From contig NZ_CP127295.1 in NCBI RefSeq assembly GCF_030285665.1, positions 1,922,001-1,986,000 of the forward strand: 64,000 bases of DNA, in the 5' to 3' direction. Under the pieces are notes generated by a model. That model saw only the letters and a list, made by a program, of their open reading frames with translations. It was not told where the DNA came from and did not search any database. Below, in pieces: positions 32,437 to 38,974 of the stretch. Source of the stretch: Amycolatopsis mongoliensis. GTDB taxonomy: Bacteria; Actinomycetota; Actinomycetes; Mycobacteriales; Pseudonocardiaceae. The position numbers were made by a program, and so were the translations under genes. Within the stretch, counting starts at the first letter, position 1. Each line of letters starts with the position of its first letter.

Positions 32437-32494
32437 AATGAATTTGGCGTGTCGTGGCTCACAGTGGTTTGCGGGGTGAGACCTAACCGTTATC

Positions 32495-32947
32495 GTGGCT
32501 GGCGTGCCTCTTCCCTCCCTTGGCCGCTTGAGCAGCCGGACGAACCTCAAAGCCGCGTCCTCCGGACGCCATCGTGGTGCCGCTAAGCCTGCGGATGATG
32601 GTGTTGTCGAGGACAAGGAACTCACCTCCTACCTCGCCGCCCTGGCGCCCGATGCCGACAACGAGAGCACGGGCACCGGCAAGCGCTTCGGTGAGGCCCA
32701 GGTCATCCAGCTGCGGATGAGCCTCATCGCCAACCAGCAGCTCAAAGACATCGCCGCCGACCGTGACATCTCGCCCCAGGCGCTCGCCCAGGAGTGGATC
32801 CTCGAGCGGCTCAACTGGGAAGGTCAGGCTTCCTCGCTGCAGGACCAGCGCCAGCAGGCCGGTGACCTGGGCGACCTGACCGACCTCACCGACGAGTTCC
32901 ACTTCCCCGCCGACGCCTTCGACGCGCCAGCCGTCGGACGACGCTGA
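32495..32947 (+). CDS. Hypothetical protein with a possible ribbon-helix-helix region
   Basis: The product has 150 residues from the GTG at 32495; a second GTG at 32504 is possible. Neither has a clear Shine-Dalgarno, so a leaderless transcript may be used. Residues 65-110 (FGEAQVIQLRMSLIANQQLK, then an ALAQEWILERLN helix) resemble a small DNA-binding antitoxin-like fold, but the match is loose. The C-terminus is acidic (DLGDLTDLTDEFHF). It is closed by a strong terminator. Confidence 0.7.
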   Translation: MAGVPLPSLGRLSSRTNLKAASSGRHRGAAKPADDGVVEDKELTSYLAALAPDADNESTGTGKRFGEAQVIQLRMSLIANQQLKDIAADRDISPQALAQEWILERLNWEGQASSLQDQRQQAGDLGDLTDLTDEFHFPADAFDAPAVGRR

Positions 32948-32971
32948 GCGCGTCCTCTCGTCTTCACGAGA

Positions 32972-33003
32972 AAGGGCCCCCGGCGTGATCGCCGGGGGCC
33001 CTT
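32972..33003. terminator. 14-bp perfect bidirectional terminator
   Basis: AAGGGCCCCCGGCG and CGCCGGGGGCCCTT pair fully around TGAT. It separates the hypothetical gene from the convergent cold-shock gene. Confidence 0.9.
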
Positions 33004-33038
33004 CACTCAGGCCTTGAGACGCGCAGAGGGCCTGTCTC

Positions 33039-33242
33039 TCAGATCGCGCGGACCTTCTGGGCCTGCGGGCCCTTCTGGCCCTGGCCGACCTCGAACTCCA
33101 CTCGCTGGTTCTCCTCGAGGGTGCGGAAGCCGCGGCCCTCGATCTCCGAGTAGTGAACGAACACGTCGCCTTCGCCGCCGTCCTGCGCGATGAAGCCGAA
33201 GCCCTTCTCCGCGTTGAACCACTTCACAGTGCCTTGCGCCAC
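33039..33242 (-). CDS. Cold-shock protein, CspA family
   Basis: The 67-residue product contains RNP1 (KGFGFI) and RNP2 (VFVHYSEI), starting at the GTG at 33242 with GAGGAG 8 nt upstream. It is an RNA chaperone of the cold-shock-domain type. A second member at 52322-52525 shares most of the sequence. The long leader upstream is typical for this gene class. Confidence 0.95.
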   Translation of the reverse strand: MAQGTVKWFNAEKGFGFIAQDGGEGDVFVHYSEIEGRGFRTLEENQRVEFEVGQGQKGPQAQKVRAI

Positions 33243-33703
33243 CGCTGTACTCCTCGTTACACAGATCCGCTTCGAATGCCACCGAAGCGGCACCCCGACC
33301 GTCCCGGGCGGTTCCAACGAGACGAGTCAAGAGCGGTTCGGCTCCATGGCTCGCGTCAGAAGTTCCGCGAGTGTGAAGCCACGAACACGCAAAACGACGG
33401 CCTGAGAGCAGACTACCGGGATCTGGCCAAAGTTGAACCCCGTGATCGAGGCGAAAACCGCCTGTCCGGGCCAAGGTCACCGGAACGTCGTAGGGCTCCC
33501 GCCACGTTCTGTCGGACCCACCGGTTAGTCTTGCGCAGCACAGCGACACCGTGATCACCGGGTACGGCTCGGAGTCGCCCGTGCCCCCTCAGTGAAAGCC
33601 TCCGCGGCCGCTTGTGACCTTCGTCACGCGACTGCTGCTCAACGTCGCGGGTCCGCGGGACGTCTCGATGAGGGGAAGCACCAAAGGGGCAAAGGGGAAT
33701 GGG
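33243..33703. other. 461-bp intergenic region with csp leader and ldt promoter
   Basis: This divergent region holds the leader of the cold-shock mRNA on the minus strand and the promoter region of the L,D-transpeptidase on the plus strand. I see no further gene or strong repeat in it. Confidence 0.6.
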
Positions 33704-34909
33704 TTGACGGTGAGGACTTCCACGCGGCGCCGGGGCGCTGCTGTGGCACTGGGCTTGGTCGCCGTGCTGACGCTGGGGGCGTGCAGCAGTGAACCGACGG
33801 TGTCGGCGAGCGGGACTTCGGGCGGGGGCCCGACACAGGCGCCCGCGCCCACCGCGCAGCCGGCGAAGCTGACGGTGACGCCGGCCGGCGGCGCGCAGGA
33901 CGTGCCGCCCGGCGAACCGGTCGAGGTCAAGGTCGACAGCGGCACGATCGTCTCGGTCACGCTGACGAACCCGGACGGCAAGCAGGTCCAGGGCCAGGCG
34001 TCGGCGGACAAGAAGAGCTGGAACACCACCGAGCAGCTCGGCTACGGCAAGACCTACACCTGGTCCGGCCAGGCGCAGGGCGCCGACGGCAAGAACGTGC
34101 CGATCAGCGGCGCGTTCACCACGGTGAAGCCGAAGCGCCAGATGTCGGCCAGCCTGAACGTCGGCGACGGGCAGACGTACGGCATCGCGATGCCGATCGC
34201 GCTGTCCTTCCCGAGCCGCGTCACCGACAAGGCTTCCGTCGAGAAGGCGCTTTCGGTCGAGACCACGCCGAAGACCGAAGGCTCGTGGGGCTGGACGGAC
34301 GGCGACACCTCGGTGCACTGGCGGCCCAAGGAGTACTACAAGCCGGGCACCACGGTGAAGGTCAACGCCAAGATCTACGGCGTCAAGATCGGCGAAGGCA
34401 CGTACGGCAAGCAGGACGTGTCGGCCAGCTTCACCATCGGCCGCTCGCAGATCGTCAAGGGCAACACCCAGCAGCACACGATGCAGGTGATCCGCGACGG
34501 CCAGCAGATCGCCGACTACCCGGTGAGCTACGGCCTCGACTCCGACCCGGGCCGCGTCACCCACAGCGGCGTGCACGTCGTCATGGGCAAGCAGGCCACG
34601 TACGCGATGAGCAACCCGAAGTACCACTACGAGAACGTCGTGGTGCCCTGGGCGGTCCGGATCTCCAACAACGGCGAGTTCATCCACGGCCTGGCGGCGT
34701 CGGTCTGGGCGCAGGGCAAGAAGAACATCTCGCACGGCTGCCTGAACCTGTCGCCGGCGCGGGCCAAGGAGTACTACGACGGCGTGCTCACCGGTGACCC
34801 GGTCGAGATCACCGGCAGCACGCAGACGCTGAGCGCCAAGGACGGCGACTACAGCGACTGGACGTACGACTGGGCGAGCTGGCAGAAGCTGTCGGCGCTC
34901 GCCGGCTGA
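33704..34909 (+). CDS. L,D-transpeptidase lipoprotein with Ig-like domains
   Basis: The product has 401 residues. A lipobox (LTLGACSS) ends the signal peptide; two Ig-like domains follow, then the YkuD catalytic domain with ISHGCLNLSP, whose Cys is the nucleophile, and HGLAASVW upstream. It makes 3-3 cross-links in peptidoglycan. The TTG at 33704 is chosen because AAAGGGGAA lies about 6 nt upstream and it gives a normal 25-residue lipoprotein signal; the ATG at 33668 would add a 12-residue extension. A terminator follows. Confidence 0.9.
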   Translation: MTVRTSTRRRGAAVALGLVAVLTLGACSSEPTVSASGTSGGGPTQAPAPTAQPAKLTVTPAGGAQDVPPGEPVEVKVDSGTIVSVTLTNPDGKQVQGQASADKKSWNTTEQLGYGKTYTWSGQAQGADGKNVPISGAFTTVKPKRQMSASLNVGDGQTYGIAMPIALSFPSRVTDKASVEKALSVETTPKTEGSWGWTDGDTSVHWRPKEYYKPGTTVKVNAKIYGVKIGEGTYGKQDVSASFTIGRSQIVKGNTQQHTMQVIRDGQQIADYPVSYGLDSDPGRVTHSGVHVVMGKQATYAMSNPKYHYENVVVPWAVRISNNGEFIHGLAASVWAQGKKNISHGCLNLSPARAKEYYDGVLTGDPVEITGSTQTLSAKDGDYSDWTYDWASWQKLSALAG

Positions 34910-34930
34910 AGCCACTGACCGAACACCGGG

Positions 34931-34962
34931 CGGCCGGGAAGTCCACGCGGGCTTCCCGGCCG
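34931..34962 (+). terminator. Terminator of the L,D-transpeptidase gene
   Basis: CGGCCGGGAAG pairs perfectly with CTTCCCGGCCG around 10 nt and is followed by a T5 run at 34969-34973. Confidence 0.85.
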
Positions 34963-35076
34963 TTCGCGTTTTTCCGCGGACCCGGGAAATTCGATGCAAC
35001 CCCGGTGATCACCCGCCGCATGACTATGGGCAGAGGCGCGCCGATCCCGGGCGCGCCCGCGAGAAGAGGAGCTGTC

Positions 35077-35376
35077 TTGCGTATCCGCATCGCCCTTTCC
35101 CTCGGCGCGCTCGTGCTCGCCGGTGGTGCCCTGACCGGTGGCGTCGCGCTCGCTTCGGACGCGCAGCCGTCCGCCCCGACCGCGACGACCCGGCCGACCG
35201 AGCCGCCGTCGGCCATCCCGACCACCAGCCGCAGGCCGACCAAGGCGCCGACCGCCGTGCCCGCGCCGCCGCGCGAGGCGACGAGGGCACCCGCCGCGGT
35301 GCCGCGCGTTCCCCGCGCCGTGCCCGCCGGCCCGACCGGCGACCTGCACCTGCCGGCCATCGGGGTGACCCGGTAG
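35077..35376 (+). CDS. Small secreted Pro/Thr-rich protein with TTG start
   Basis: The product has 99 residues. The TTG at 35077 is chosen because AGGAG precedes it by 5-6 nt and the signal peptide starts there (MRIRIALSLGALVLAGG, cleavage near ALA-SD). The rest is Pro/Thr/Ala-rich. It ends 4 nt before the sigma factor start, so it probably belongs to the same operon and may be an extracytoplasmic partner. Confidence 0.65.
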   Translation: MRIRIALSLGALVLAGGALTGGVALASDAQPSAPTATTRPTEPPSAIPTTSRRPTKAPTAVPAPPREATRAPAAVPRVPRAVPAGPTGDLHLPAIGVTR

Positions 35377-35380
35377 CCAG

Positions 35381-35935
35381 GTGATCTCCCGCTCCCGTCC
35401 GTCGACCGGGCCGGGCTCGCCGTGGGACGGCGAGTTCGCCCGGTACTTCGGCGAGCGCGCGCACAGCCTGCGGTCCACGGCCTTCCTGCTCTGCGGCGAC
35501 TGGCACCAGGCCGAGGACCTCACGCAGGCCGCGCTGCTCAAGCTGTACCTCGCCTGGCCGAGGCTGTCGCGCCACGACGCCTTGGACGCCTACGCCCGCA
35601 AGGTCGTGCTGCGCACGTTCCTCGCCGAGCACCGGCGCAGCAGGTGGAAACGGGAGCGGCTCACCGATGCTCCGCCGGAACTCCCGGCGGAAGCCGCCAC
35701 GAGCGACCAGGACATGCTGGTCCGCCAGGCGCTGGCCGTCCTGGCCCCCAAGCAGCGCGCCGTGCTGGTGCTGCGGTACTTCGAGGACCTGAGCGTCGAA
35801 GAGACGGCGCAGGCACTCGGCTGCAGCACCGGCACGGTGAAGAGCCAGGCCTCCCGGGGCCTGGCGACGCTGCGCAACCGGCTCGGCCCGCACTACGGTG
35901 CGCTGACCTTCAGCGCGACCACGGAGGGGAGGTGA
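35381..35935 (+). CDS. SigE-family ECF RNA polymerase sigma factor
   Basis: The product has 184 residues with region 2 (STAFLLCGDWHQAEDLTQAA) and region 4 (YFEDLSVEETAQALGCSTGTV, then KSQASRGLATLR). The length and motifs match the SigE/ECF41-neighbour group of actinomycetes. The GTG at 35381 overlaps nothing but leaves only 4 nt from the preceding gene. A putative membrane anti-sigma gene follows. Confidence 0.9.
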   Translation: MISRSRPSTGPGSPWDGEFARYFGERAHSLRSTAFLLCGDWHQAEDLTQAALLKLYLAWPRLSRHDALDAYARKVVLRTFLAEHRRSRWKRERLTDAPPELPAEAATSDQDMLVRQALAVLAPKQRAVLVLRYFEDLSVEETAQALGCSTGTVKSQASRGLATLRNRLGPHYGALTFSATTEGR

Positions 35936-35940
35936 CGAAC

Positions 35941-36414
35941 ATGGACCCCGAAGACGACGTCCGCGCGTTCCTGACCGGCGCGGCCGGCGGCACCCAGCCG
36001 CCGATGCGCCTCGAAGCCACCGACGTGATCGAGCGCGGCGGCCGGGTCCGGCGACGGCGCAAGCGCTGGGCGGTCGCCGGCACCTCGACGGCGACGGCGG
36101 TGATCCTCGCGGTGGCCGGTTTCCTGGCCGGTCACCGCGCCGGACCGCCGGACCCCGTGCCGCCCGCGAACCCGGGGCTGTCCACGATCGGCACGACCTC
36201 TCCCGCCCCGACCACGGAAGCCGAGGTTCCGGCGACGTCGATCGCGCCGCAGCCGCCGGCGGCCGAACCGGACCGGACCCCGTCGCGCGCGCAGCGGACG
36301 ACCGTGCCGTCGCCGGCGACGAGCCGCAAGGTGGAGCGGCCGACGTCACCGCCGTCGGCGAACCCGACCGGGACGAGCGCGACGGCGCCCGTCGCGACGA
36401 CGACGTCTCGCTAG
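35941..36414 (+). CDS. Putative membrane anti-sigma factor
   Basis: The product has 157 residues: a ~40-residue N-terminal cytoplasmic part (MDPEDDVRAFLTGAAGG), one membrane segment near 43-62 (VAGTSTATAVILAVAGFLAG), then an extracellular Pro/Thr-rich tail. The ATG at 35941 is chosen because GGGAGG lies 8 nt upstream; a GTG at 35932 would overlap that Shine-Dalgarno. The position after a SigE-type gene supports the role, but the usual zinc motif is absent. Confidence 0.6.
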   Translation: MDPEDDVRAFLTGAAGGTQPPMRLEATDVIERGGRVRRRRKRWAVAGTSTATAVILAVAGFLAGHRAGPPDPVPPANPGLSTIGTTSPAPTTEAEVPATSIAPQPPAAEPDRTPSRAQRTTVPSPATSRKVERPTSPPSANPTGTSATAPVATTTSR

Positions 36415-36582
36415 CTGTTTCCGCAGGTCAACGGCGTGGCGTAGATCACTGCACCAAGGTGGCTTCCTCACGAAATACCGGGCCGGGTCGTGGCGATATG
36501 CCCGGTGGCGTTCCGATCGGACGCCGCACACCCGCTCAGCCGGGCGCTCCGGCGCCGGCCCGAGAACCCGAGGAGGAAGCAC

Positions 36583-36690
36583 ATGGTGCTCGCCGCACTG
36601 ATCGTCGAAACCGGAATCGCTGTCGTGGTCGCGAGTGCGCTCGCCGCTTGGTCCCGCAAGCGCTTCGCTCCTCGTAGCGACGCGAGCTGA
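36583..36690 (+). CDS. 35-residue membrane microprotein
   Basis: AGGAGG at 36571-36576 with 6-nt spacing to the ATG at 36583 is an ideal ribosome site. The product is one membrane segment (MVLAALIVETGIAVVVASAL) with a basic tail (WSRKRFAPRS). It ends just before a terminator, so it has its own small transcript. The role is unknown. Confidence 0.65.
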   Translation: MVLAALIVETGIAVVVASALAAWSRKRFAPRSDAS

Positions 36691-36700
36691 CCTCGGCGCA

Positions 36701-36736
36701 CGTGTGCCCCGCCCGGTGATCCGGACGGGGCACACG
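36701..36736. terminator. Terminator hairpin
   Basis: CGTGTGCCCCG pairs with CGGGGCACACG; the inner part also pairs (CCGG/CCGG). It is followed by CTTTT and lies between the microprotein and the convergent MFS gene. Confidence 0.85.
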
Positions 36737-36750
36737 CTTTTCGGGACCGC

Positions 36751-38112
36751 TCAGCGCTGAGCGGACGCGAGGGGCTTGTCTTCGGTGTCGATCTGCTCGA
36801 TCGGCACCTGCGACGTCTCCGGGATCTTGATGATCGGGATGATCGCGATGAGCGCCGCCGCCATCAGGTAGTACGCCGGCCAGTCCTCGTTACCGGTGCT
36901 CTTGATCAGCGCCGTGACGATGACACCGCAGGTACCGCCGAACAGCGACGTCGAGATGTTGTAGCCGATCGCGAAGGAGCCGTAGCGCACGCGGGTCGGG
37001 AACATCGCCGGGAACGTCGAGCCGATCACCGCGAGCATGAGCACCAGCAGGATCGCCACGATCAGGAACCCGATGAACAGCCACACGATGCTGCCGGACT
37101 GCATGAGCTTGAGGCTCGGCCAGCTCAGCACCAGGAACCCGATGGCCGCGGTGAGCAGCAGGGGTTTCCGGCCGATCCGGTCGGACAGCGCGCCGAGCGG
37201 GATGATGATCGCCATCTGCAGGACCTCGACCGCGATGATGATCAGCGTCGACGTGTTGTCGTTGATCTTCAGCGTGTCCGTGAAGTACGTCGGCATCGTG
37301 GTCAGCAGCAGGTAGTCCGCGACGTTCAGCAGCAGGACGATGCCGATCAGGTTGAGGATCATCCGCCAGTTGCGGGTGAAGATCTCCTTGAGCGGCGCCT
37401 TCTGCGGCTTCTCGCCCGAGGCCTCCAGCCGGCGGAACTCGGGGGTGTCCTCGAGCTTGTTCCGCAGGTAGAGCCCGATCAGGCCGAGCGGCAGCGCGAC
37501 GAAGAACGGGATCCGCCAGCCCCAGGCGTCGACCTGGTCGGCCGACAGCGAGAGCGTCACGGCGAGCACGACGAGGTTGCCGAGCACGTACCCGGCGAGC
37601 GTCCCCAGCTCGAGGAAGCTGCCGAAGAAGCCCCGGCGTTTGGTCGGCGAGTACTCGGCGATGAACGTCGCCGCGCCGCCGTACTCACCACCGGTGGAGA
37701 AGCCCTGGATGATCCGCAGGAGCAGGATCGCGATCGGGGCCGCGATCCCCATGCTGTAGCCGCCGGAGTACGTCGGCAGGACGCCGACCAGGAAGGTGCA
37801 GCCCGACATCAGCAGGATCGTGATGGCCAGGACCTTCTGGCGGCCGATCTTGTCGCCGAGCGGACCGAAGAACGCCCCGCCGAACGGCCGCACGATGAAC
37901 CCGACCGCGAGCAGGGCCAGCGACTTGAGGACCGCGTTGCCTTCGCCGGGGAAGAACTCCGACCCGATGCTGACGGCGATCGCACCCGACGTGAAGACGC
38001 CGTAGTCGTACCACTCGGTGGCGTTCCCCATCGCGGACGCCCACACGGCGCGCTTGACGGTTCTCTCGTCCACTGACGGCTTCCCCGTCGTTGCTGCTGC
38101 TTCTTCACTCAT
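36751..38112 (-). CDS. MFS transporter, metabolite:proton symporter (MHS, ProP-like) family
   Basis: The product has 453 residues with 12 membrane segments. The family motifs are NATEWYDYGVFTSGA at the start, GDKIGRQKVLAITILLMS, and the mid-protein RIIQGFSTGGEYGGAATFI. This family imports compatible solutes, dicarboxylates or aromatic acids. The ATG at 38112 is chosen for conservation; an ATG at 38166 would add 18 residues. A GGAGG lies 11 nt before the chosen start. Confidence 0.9.
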   Translation of the reverse strand: MSEEAAATTGKPSVDERTVKRAVWASAMGNATEWYDYGVFTSGAIAVSIGSEFFPGEGNAVLKSLALLAVGFIVRPFGGAFFGPLGDKIGRQKVLAITILLMSGCTFLVGVLPTYSGGYSMGIAAPIAILLLRIIQGFSTGGEYGGAATFIAEYSPTKRRGFFGSFLELGTLAGYVLGNLVVLAVTLSLSADQVDAWGWRIPFFVALPLGLIGLYLRNKLEDTPEFRRLEASGEKPQKAPLKEIFTRNWRMILNLIGIVLLLNVADYLLLTTMPTYFTDTLKINDNTSTLIIIAVEVLQMAIIIPLGALSDRIGRKPLLLTAAIGFLVLSWPSLKLMQSGSIVWLFIGFLIVAILLVLMLAVIGSTFPAMFPTRVRYGSFAIGYNISTSLFGGTCGVIVTALIKSTGNEDWPAYYLMAAALIAIIPIIKIPETSQVPIEQIDTEDKPLASAQR

Positions 38113-38313
38113 GCCGGCGACGACCTCCTCCGAGCAGTGCCCATTGGGCCGTTCGAGCTCATCCATTCAGTCTTAACCGGCTGCCGCAGCTCGGCAGCCT
38201 GAGCCGCGAATCTTCTACGGTGGGGAACTTTCCGGCTACCGAGAGGTATACGTTGCCTGCTTACGCCGTGGGTCGCGCGCGGCGGACGGCTACCGGCGAG
38301 TTAACGTCAGCGC

Positions 38314-38910
38314 ATGAGTCGTGTTTCTCAACCCTGGCCGCCGGTGGCGGTGGAGCCGGCGGTCCCGCACCCGAAGGCGCCGGCGCCCGGCACCGAGCTC
38401 GGCGTGCACTTCAGCGAGTGCTTCGGGTGCGGCGACGAGGCCGACGCCGGGTTGCACCTGCGCTCGACGGTCGGCGAGGGCCAGGTGATCCACTCGCGGT
38501 TCACCGTGACCGCGGCGCACCAGGGCGCCCCCGGGCTCGCCCACGGCGGCCTGCTGGCCTGCGCCTTCGACGAAGCCCTCGGCTCGACGGTCGGCAACCT
38601 GATGCGCCGCCCGGCGGTGACGGGCAAGCTCGAGACGGACTTCCGCCGCCCGGTCCCGGTCGGCTCGACGCTGTTCATCACGGCCCGGCTGGACGGCATC
38701 GCGGGCCGCAAGATCTACGTCAGCGCCGACGGCCGCCTCGACGCGGAAGACGGCCCGATCGCGGTGAGCGCGCGGGCGCTGTTCATCGTGGTCGGCTTCG
38801 AGCACTTCAGCACGCACGGCGACCCCGAGGCGCTGGAGAAGCTGTCGGCGCAGCACGAGAAGAACCAGCAGCGCCAGCGCGAAGAGCGCGACTGGGACAT
38901 CAACCCCTAG
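38314..38910 (+). CDS. Hotdog-fold thioesterase, PaaI type
   Basis: The product has 198 residues. HGGLLACAFDEALGSTVGN is the hotdog core with the typical HGG, and FSECFGCGDEADAGLHLR precedes it. It probably hydrolyses acyl-CoA thioesters. It is divergent from the MFS gene and is followed by a long perfect hairpin. Confidence 0.85.
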   Translation: MSRVSQPWPPVAVEPAVPHPKAPAPGTELGVHFSECFGCGDEADAGLHLRSTVGEGQVIHSRFTVTAAHQGAPGLAHGGLLACAFDEALGSTVGNLMRRPAVTGKLETDFRRPVPVGSTLFITARLDGIAGRKIYVSADGRLDAEDGPIAVSARALFIVVGFEHFSTHGDPEALEKLSAQHEKNQQRQREERDWDINP

Positions 38911-38925
38911 TCTCCCGCAGCTTGT

Positions 38926-38967
38926 CGTGAGTGTTCAGGGCGGTTAGAACCGCCCTGAACACTCACG
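38926..38967. terminator. Perfect 20-bp bidirectional hairpin
   Basis: CGTGAGTGTTCAGGGCGGTT at 38926-38945 is exactly complementary to 38948-38967, with only AG between the arms. It lies between the thioesterase gene and convergent pknG. It resembles the 3956-3999 hairpin in arm sequence (CGTGAGTG). Confidence 0.9.
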
Positions 38968-38974
38968 AGCCCGA

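Larger units (their letters stand above)
31871..32494. other. Non-coding 624-bp stretch with hairpins and G-rich DNA
   Basis: No convincing gene was seen. The left part is ordinary intergenic DNA. From about 32145 to 32307 there are four consecutive hairpins ending in a T6 run, and from 32370 to 32440 the plus strand becomes strongly G/T-rich with a four-run G motif. The base composition of the right part differs from coding DNA on either side. Confidence 0.7.

Noticed and set aside
33243..33703. Possible riboswitch upstream of the L,D-transpeptidase gene
   Set aside because: I could not find a conserved aptamer motif; the region is better explained by a cold-shock leader and a promoter.
37037..37315. 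Open frame opposite the MFS transporter
   Set aside because: It lies antisense to conserved membrane segments and has no ribosome site or domain.
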